DNA from: CAZBSE01 sp964578625
GTDB taxonomy: Bacteria; Actinomycetota; Humimicrobiia; Humimicrobiales; Humimicrobiaceae
Assembly (NCBI GenBank): GCA_964578625.1
Contig: CAZODQ010000012.1
Coordinates: 1 to 57,708, forward strand
Length of the DNA: 57,708 bases
Reading direction: 5' to 3'
Shown: positions 52,110 through 57,708 of the stretch, piece after piece
How the letters are laid out: each line of letters starts with the position of its first letter
Position numbering within the stretch: the stretch's first letter is position 1
Notes under the pieces: model-generated
The model's input: only the letters and a program-made list of their open reading frames with translations
Told to the model about the DNA's origin: nothing
Database searches by the model: none
Program-made: the position numbers and the translations under genes

Positions 52110-54770
52110 ATGAATAAAAGTATACGTGATGTACTTGACAGAAAAGAAAAAAACTACATACTGCCTTTTTTTTGGATGCATGGAGAAGAGGAATCAATTT
52201 TAAGGGAAGAAATGATGCGGGTCCATGAATCCGGGATAAGGGCAGTCTGTGTGGAGTCGCGACCTCACCCTGATTTTGCCGGTCCGGGATGGTGGAATGA
52301 TATGGATATTATTATTGATGAAGCAAAAAAGCTTGGAATGCGTGTATGGGTGCTTGATGATTCACACTATCCGACTGGTTATGCTAATGGATGGATTAAA
52401 GATAAGTATCCCGAAAAAGGAAAAATATACCTCAGGGAAAAGCATATGGAAGCATATGGCCCTTTGGGGAATGCCTCTTTTTTATTTGATAAGTGGCTGG
52501 AGGAGGATGACCAGATTCTTGCAATAATAGCATCTAAAAGAACCGGTATCGGAGAAGATGTTGATGATAAACTTATTGATATTACGGGTAATTTACATGA
52601 CGGGACGCTCTATTGGGATGTACCTGAAGGTCAGTGGAGAATATTCACCCTTTTTGTATCCCGGCATGGGGGAGGAAACCCGGATTACATCAATATTATC
52701 GATCCTGAATCAGTACGTGTTCTTATCGATGCTGTATATGAGCCTCATTTTACCCATTACAAAAAAGACTTTGGAGGGACATTTGCCGGTTTTTTTTCCG
52801 ATGAACCGCAAATGGGAAACACAAAGGGTTACAGTTTTGATGAATCAATTGGAAGAAAGAAAATGGCATTGCCCTGGAGTAAAGATGTTCCTAAACTTTT
52901 AAAAAACGAACTGGGAAGTGATTTCAAACGTTACCTTCCCTGTTTATGGTATAACTCGGGAAGCAAGACTCCGTTGGTCAGGTATAAATATATGGATATC
53001 ATAACCCGTTTGTATGATAAAAACTTTACACGCCAGCTTGCAGATTGGTGCCACAGCCGTGGCGTCGAATATATTGGACATGTAATTGAGGATCATGCCC
53101 GGTTAGGTCCCGGTGTAGGTCATTTTTACCGGGCTCTCGCCGGACAGGATATGTCCGGACTGGATGTGGTCATTCAGCAGATACTTCCTGGTTTTAACAG
53201 TTTTAATCGCGATTTTTATATAGAGATTGTCGTAGGGAACGAGAAGTTTTTTAATACAGGAACATGGGACGTAGAGTTCTATCATTATGCTCTTGCAAAA
53301 ATGGCAGCATCCCTCGGTCATATCGATCCGCTAAAGAAGGGCAGGACAATATGTGAACTTTATGGTGCATATGGCTGGATGGAAGGAATAAAATTGATGA
53401 AATGGCTTACCGACCATATGCTGGTAAGAGGTATCAACTGGCTGGTACCTCATGCATTTTCGCCATATGAATATCCTGACCCCGATTGTCCCCCGCATTT
53501 CTATGCCAGAGGGAAAAATCCCCAGTTCAGATATTTCGGAATGCTGATGCAATATGCCAATCGGATTTGTCATCTTTTAAACGGTGGTGTTCATATAGCG
53601 CCTGCTGCAATTCTTTATCATGCAGAAGCTGAATGGAGTGGAGAATATATGTTTATCCAAAAGCCCGCGCGCTTACTTGCTCAAAATCAGATTGATTACG
53701 ATATAATACCTTCTGATGTATTTAGCGATATGGATTCATTTAATGCAAGTCTGAATGGGAATAAACTTGTTATTAACGGTGAGAGCTATAGCTGTCTGAT
53801 TATTCCTTACAGCCAATACATTACATCTGCAACGGCAAGATTCATTGAAAATGCAGTTAAATGCGGATTTGAAATAATTTTTATAGATGAACTGCCAGAT
53901 GGGATCTGTGATGAAGATAATCCTAAAGTATCAGCTCAACTCTTAGAAGGCATTAAGGCATGTCAAAAAGTTTCCTTAAATGAGCTGACTTCCTTTTTAC
54001 GTAAAGAAAACCTTTACGAAGTAAAGCTTTCAGAAACTCATCCCTATCTACAATATTATCATTACCGCAAAGATGAAGCGGATATATATATGTTCTTTAA
54101 TGAACATCCGTATAATGAAATAAACACTACAGTCGATATACCTTTAACAGGCATGGTTTTATTATATGATGCATTTAGTAACTCGCTAAAGCCTGCTGAT
54201 ATAGTTCAGTCTAAGAATAATACCAAACTACGATTAAAGCTTTCGCCCTATGAATCGGCTATTGTGATATTTGGTGAAGTAGAACAGAAATATTTGAATA
54301 ATGCCAGAGAAAAACAAATAGATACAAGGTTACCGGATGGTAATCATCAGGAAATGTTGCGTATAGAAGGGCCATGGAACCTTTCTTTAGCTTCAGCGAC
54401 AGAGTACCCTGAATTTACCGATAAAGTAGAACTTGATAAGCTTAAAGATATATCTTCTCAAGAATATTTTCCTGATTTTTCAGGAACAATGCGATATAAG
54501 GCAGAATTCAGCCTTAAAGATGTGATTAAAAACGCAGTTCTTGATCTCGGAAATGTTTACGAAATCGGAGAAGTCTGGATAAACGGCCACAATGCAGGTA
54601 CCAGGATATGCCCTCCCTACCGATTCGATATAAATGGTCTTCTAAAAAAGGGATTAAATACAATTCAGATTGATGTGACCAATACCCTGGTAAGAGAACA
54701 AAAAGATACCTTTTCTAATTTTACAGCTGTTGAACCATCCGGACTTATTGGTCCTGTAATAATAAAGTAA
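52110..54770 (+). CDS. Large GH106-like glycoside hydrolase
   Basis: The product is 886 residues with no signal peptide, so intracellular. It starts with ILPFFWMHGEEESILREEM and AVCVESRPHPDFAGPGWW, typical of a TIM-barrel family related to GH106 alpha-L-rhamnosidases and GH2-like enzymes. FFSDEPQMGN near 230-239 and ICELYGAYGW near 413-422 hold the likely catalytic acids. A beta-jelly-roll with LDLGNVYEIGEVWINGHNAG forms the C-terminus, as in GH2 sugar-binding domains. Substrate unknown. It probably cleaves an oligosaccharide imported by the CUT1 transporter upstream. Confidence 0.8.
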   Translation: MNKSIRDVLDRKEKNYILPFFWMHGEEESILREEMMRVHESGIRAVCVESRPHPDFAGPGWWNDMDIIIDEAKKLGMRVWVLDDSHYPTGYANGWIKDKYPEKGKIYLREKHMEAYGPLGNASFLFDKWLEEDDQILAIIASKRTGIGEDVDDKLIDITGNLHDGTLYWDVPEGQWRIFTLFVSRHGGGNPDYINIIDPESVRVLIDAVYEPHFTHYKKDFGGTFAGFFSDEPQMGNTKGYSFDESIGRKKMALPWSKDVPKLLKNELGSDFKRYLPCLWYNSGSKTPLVRYKYMDIITRLYDKNFTRQLADWCHSRGVEYIGHVIEDHARLGPGVGHFYRALAGQDMSGLDVVIQQILPGFNSFNRDFYIEIVVGNEKFFNTGTWDVEFYHYALAKMAASLGHIDPLKKGRTICELYGAYGWMEGIKLMKWLTDHMLVRGINWLVPHAFSPYEYPDPDCPPHFYARGKNPQFRYFGMLMQYANRICHLLNGGVHIAPAAILYHAEAEWSGEYMFIQKPARLLAQNQIDYDIIPSDVFSDMDSFNASLNGNKLVINGESYSCLIIPYSQYITSATARFIENAVKCGFEIIFIDELPDGICDEDNPKVSAQLLEGIKACQKVSLNELTSFLRKENLYEVKLSETHPYLQYYHYRKDEADIYMFFNEHPYNEINTTVDIPLTGMVLLYDAFSNSLKPADIVQSKNNTKLRLKLSPYESAIVIFGEVEQKYLNNAREKQIDTRLPDGNHQEMLRIEGPWNLSLASATEYPEFTDKVELDKLKDISSQEYFPDFSGTMRYKAEFSLKDVIKNAVLDLGNVYEIGEVWINGHNAGTRICPPYRFDINGLLKKGLNTIQIDVTNTLVREQKDTFSNFTAVEPSGLIGPVIIK

Positions 54771-54796
54771 GGTGATGATCTGGAGGTATTGTTATT

Positions 54797-55660
54797 ATGC
54801 TAAATGAAGAAGTTCAACTTTGGGATAACCGCGATGATGTAAAATTATTCGCTTATATTCTTGATAATTCTCAGGAATTTAATACTAATAAAAAGCGTCC
54901 TGCTGTTATTATCTGCCCGGGTGGTGCGTTTCTATTTACATCGGATAGGGAGGCAGAGCCAGTTGCATTGAAGTTTGCATCATATGGGTATAATACATTT
55001 GTACTAAGATATTCTGTCATGGAAAAAGCACGGTTTCCGCAACCTTTGTTTGATTTAGCAAAAGCAATAATCACTTTACGTCAGAATTCATCACGTTGGT
55101 TTCTGGATGATAAAAAAATTATTGTGTGTGGATTTTCGGCAGGTGGGCACATTGCAGCGAGCTTGGGGGTGTTTTGGAAATCGGATTTTTTAAAAGAGAA
55201 ATTTCATGTTGATAGTGACATATTGAAGCCTGATGCACTTATTCTAGGATATCCTGTGACTGATTATACTGAGTTACTCAAAGATTGGCATGGTGATTTG
55301 AATGGTAAAGAATTAAATTTAAGCGAACTATCAAGAAAGATGGTATTTGGAACATCTAACCCCACTAAAGATCAGATGGAAAAAGTGAGCCCTATAAATT
55401 TTATATCACCTGAAACACCGCCAACATTTCTGTGGCATACAGCAGATGATAGTCTTGTATATGTCGCGAATTCCCTGAAATTTGCTTCTAAGTTAGCGAG
55501 GGAAAAAGTCAATTTTGAACTGCATATTTTTGGAAGTGGAGAGCATGCTTTATCATTGTGCGATGAGACGACTGCTTCGACTCCTGATCAAATAAACAGG
55601 CATTGTAAATACTGGTTTGATTTAGCGATAGAGTGGCTGGAGAAGAGTATGTCATTATGA
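54797..55660 (+). CDS. Alpha/beta hydrolase, acetyl-xylan-esterase-like
   Basis: The product is 287 residues. PAVIICPGGAFLFTSDRE holds the oxyanion-hole GGA motif (about 34-51). The nucleophile elbow is CGFSAGGHIAAS near 111-122. The late HTADDSLVYVANS (acid) and GEHALSL (histidine) complete the triad. This is the BD-FAE/acetyl-esterase type common in glycan-use clusters. No signal peptide, so it is cytosolic. It probably removes acetyl groups from imported oligosaccharide. GGAGG ten bases upstream of the ATG. It lies 26 bp after the glycosidase gene. Confidence 0.88.
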   Translation: MLNEEVQLWDNRDDVKLFAYILDNSQEFNTNKKRPAVIICPGGAFLFTSDREAEPVALKFASYGYNTFVLRYSVMEKARFPQPLFDLAKAIITLRQNSSRWFLDDKKIIVCGFSAGGHIAASLGVFWKSDFLKEKFHVDSDILKPDALILGYPVTDYTELLKDWHGDLNGKELNLSELSRKMVFGTSNPTKDQMEKVSPINFISPETPPTFLWHTADDSLVYVANSLKFASKLAREKVNFELHIFGSGEHALSLCDETTASTPDQINRHCKYWFDLAIEWLEKSMSL

Positions 55661-55751
55661 GATATAAAGTAAAGGAGTTTTTAAATATTTTTAAAGTAAC
55701 TTTTTCTAACATTTTAAAATAATATAATAGAATTTTAAATCAGGGGATAAT

Positions 55752-57708
55752 ATGACTAGAGATATTAAAACAATAATTTCCCAGATGACTCTGGAAGAAA
55801 AAGCAAGCCTATGCTCAGGTAAGGATTGGTGGAATACAAAAGCAATTAAGCGGCTTGGGATACCATCGATTAGAATGTCCGATGGGGCTCATGGTATTAG
55901 AAAACAGATAGGTGATAAATTTTTTGAAAGTGCGCCTTCAATCTGTTTTCCTACCGGTTCTGCTCTGGCTGCTTCATGGGATAGAAAGCTACTTGAAAAG
56001 GTAGGTTCTGCTTTAGGTGAGGAGTGTCAAGCTGAAAATATTTCTATCATTTTAGCCCCCTCAATAAATATCAAGCGTTCTCCATTATGTGGAAGAAACT
56101 TTGAGTATTATTCCGAAGATCCTTATCTATCTTCTGAACTAGCCGCCAGTTACATAAAAGGGGTGCAGAGCCAGGGTGTAGGTACATCAATTAAGCATTA
56201 CGCTATGAACAATCAGGAGGAAAGAAGACTTACTGTAGATGTAAAAGTTGACGAGCGAACAATAAGAGAGATATACCTTGCCAATTTTGAAGTTGCGGTA
56301 AAACAATCTCAACCCTGGACAGTAATGTGTGCCTACAATAAAGTAAATGGGAAGTATTGCTCGGAAAATAAATATCTCTTGACTGATATTTTAAGAAAAG
56401 AGTGGGGCTTTGAAGGTTTTGTAGTATCTGACTGGGGAGCCGTAAATGAAAGAGTTGATGGACTGGATGCAGGTCTGGAGCTGGAGATGCCCTTAAGTTA
56501 TGGAATAGGAGAGAAGAAGATTATTGAAGCAATAAGAAGTGGTAAGCTGAAAGAGAGAATCCTAAATAGAGCGGTAGAGAGGCTTTTAAAGATTATATTT
56601 AAGGCTGCAGACAATAAAAAGAAAGATGCTACTTATGATAGAGAATTACATCATCAATTAGCAAGAGAGGTTGCCCGGGAATGTATGGTGCTGCTAAAAA
56701 ATAAAGATAATATTCTACCGATAAAAAGAGAAGGTATACTTGCTGTAATAGGAGCATTTGCTAAAAATCCTAAATATCAGGGAGGGGGTAGTTCTAATGT
56801 GAATCCTACTAGAATAGAGAATGCCTATGATGAGATTAAAAAGATAGCAGGAGATAGCATAGAGATTTTATATACAGAAGGATACAGGATGGATAGTGAC
56901 ATGATAGACAGGGATTTGATTAGCGAAGCTATAAAGAAGGCAAAACAATCGGACATGGCAGTTATATTTGCAGGACTACCGGATAAGTATGAATCAGAAG
57001 GGTATGACAGAGAAAATATGAACATGCCTAAAAATCATACAAGGCTAATAGAGGCTGTAGCCGAGGTTAATGATAATATAGTTGTAGTATTGAGTAACGG
57101 TTCTCCAGTAGAAATGCCATGGATTAGTAAGGTAAAGGCTATACTGGAGGGATACCTGGGTGGACAGGCAGGAGGTGGAGCTATAGCTGACTTATTGTTT
57201 GGTATTGCCAATCCTTCTGGAAAGTTAGCTGAGACCTTTCCTCAAAAATTAAGTCATAACTCTTCATATTTAAACTATCCTGGAGATGAGAATGCAGTAG
57301 AGTATAAAGAAGTACTGTTTGTAGGCTACAGATATTATGATGCAAAGAATATTAAACCATTATTTCCTTTTGGTTATGGATTAAGCTATACAAGTTTTAA
57401 ATATAGCAGTATTTCACTTGATAGGAAAGAGATGTCCGATAATGAGGTAGTAAATGTGACAGTTAAGGTAAAAAATACAGGTAAGGTGAAAGGTAAAGAA
57501 GTTATACAACTGTATGTAAGAGATGTTAAAAGTAGCGTAATAAAGCCTGAGAAGGAACTGAAAGGTTTTACTAAAGTAGAGCTTGAGCCGGGTGAAGAGA
57601 AGGAAGCTACTTTTAGCCTTGGTAAAAGGGCTTTTGCTTATTATAACGTAGATATAGGGGACTGGTATGTAGAGAGTGGTGATTTTGAAATATTAGTTGG
57701 TGGGTCTT
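55752..57708 (+). CDS. GH3 beta-glucosidase, 3' end outside window
   Basis: The frame opens at ATG 55752 after AGGGGATA and runs off the right edge, giving 652 visible residues. The N-terminal GH3 barrel begins MTRDIKTIISQMTLEEKASL and has IKHYAMNNQEERR. The nucleophile aspartate is D227 in VVSDWGAV. The alpha/beta sandwich domain follows with VVVLSNGSPVEMPW and GYLGGQAGGGAIADLLFG. A fibronectin-III-like domain starts near 560 (VKVKNTGKVKGKEV) and is cut. No signal peptide, so it works inside the cell on imported beta-glucosides or beta-xylosides. It closes the visible sugar island. Confidence 0.93.
   Translation, partial: MTRDIKTIISQMTLEEKASLCSGKDWWNTKAIKRLGIPSIRMSDGAHGIRKQIGDKFFESAPSICFPTGSALAASWDRKLLEKVGSALGEECQAENISIILAPSINIKRSPLCGRNFEYYSEDPYLSSELAASYIKGVQSQGVGTSIKHYAMNNQEERRLTVDVKVDERTIREIYLANFEVAVKQSQPWTVMCAYNKVNGKYCSENKYLLTDILRKEWGFEGFVVSDWGAVNERVDGLDAGLELEMPLSYGIGEKKIIEAIRSGKLKERILNRAVERLLKIIFKAADNKKKDATYDRELHHQLAREVARECMVLLKNKDNILPIKREGILAVIGAFAKNPKYQGGGSSNVNPTRIENAYDEIKKIAGDSIEILYTEGYRMDSDMIDRDLISEAIKKAKQSDMAVIFAGLPDKYESEGYDRENMNMPKNHTRLIEAVAEVNDNIVVVLSNGSPVEMPWISKVKAILEGYLGGQAGGGAIADLLFGIANPSGKLAETFPQKLSHNSSYLNYPGDENAVEYKEVLFVGYRYYDAKNIKPLFPFGYGLSYTSFKYSSISLDRKEMSDNEVVNVTVKVKNTGKVKGKEVIQLYVRDVKSSVIKPEKELKGFTKVELEPGEEKEATFSLGKRAFAYYNVDIGDWYVESGDFEILVGGS

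Overview
This window comes from a low-GC, anaerobic bacterium. The clearest sign is a complete Rnf ferredoxin:NAD+ oxidoreductase operon (rnfCDGEAB) with its flavin transferase ApbE. Other signs are radical-SAM enzymes and several secreted lipoproteins. I see no outer-membrane genes, but 58 kb is too little to exclude a diderm. Gene content resembles uncultivated subsurface lineages and low-GC Firmicutes-like anaerobes. I cannot assign a phylum from sequence alone.

Layout. (1) 1-3.6 kb: a glycosyltransferase/six-hairpin protein/GH130 mannoside phosphorylase group, cut at its left end. (2) 3.6-8.3 kb: a BtrH-type cysteine acyltransferase-like protein, an alpha/beta hydrolase, a condensation-domain acyltransferase and a MATE exporter, which look like a small acyl-conjugate pathway. 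(3) 8.6-11.3 kb: sirtuin, cupin and a PsbP-like lipoprotein. (4) 11.4-19.7 kb: a SAF-domain homoserine-dehydrogenase-like enzyme, ApbE, RnfC-D-G-E-A-B, a hotdog thioesterase and a Mth938-like protein, all on the plus strand and closely packed. (5) 19.7-31.1 kb: a DNA-repair-rich stretch with SbcC/SbcD-like proteins, endonuclease III, PolX, DUF763, Pcm and a second, diverged PolX paralogue. (6) 31-39.9 kb: radical SAM enzymes, an XRE regulator divergent from a c-di-GMP signalling pair, an RRM RNA-binding protein behind a structured leader, an LVIVD propeller protein and lipoproteins. (7) 40.1-40.9 kb: decayed genes, namely a pseudogene and a truncated ISNCY-type transposase. (8) 40.9 kb to the end: a carbohydrate-use island with a ROK repressor, a CUT2 sugar ABC transporter, a BadF/GlcNAc-kinase-like kinase, a CUT1 ABC transporter without its own ATPase, a large GH106-like glycosidase, an esterase and a GH3 beta-glucosidase cut by the right edge.

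The most striking feature is the CUT2 binding protein at 42385-44535. Two 1013-bp copies of the ligand-binding module, identical on reading, are fused in frame behind one lipoprotein signal. The module is much richer in G+C than the signal-peptide region and the flanking genes. Second is the PolX paralogue at 29250, which keeps a full PHP nuclease site but has a changed polymerase site. The island also carries two strong intra-operon hairpins and a conserved Shine-Dalgarno-like leader word, which suggest post-transcriptional control of binding-protein levels.
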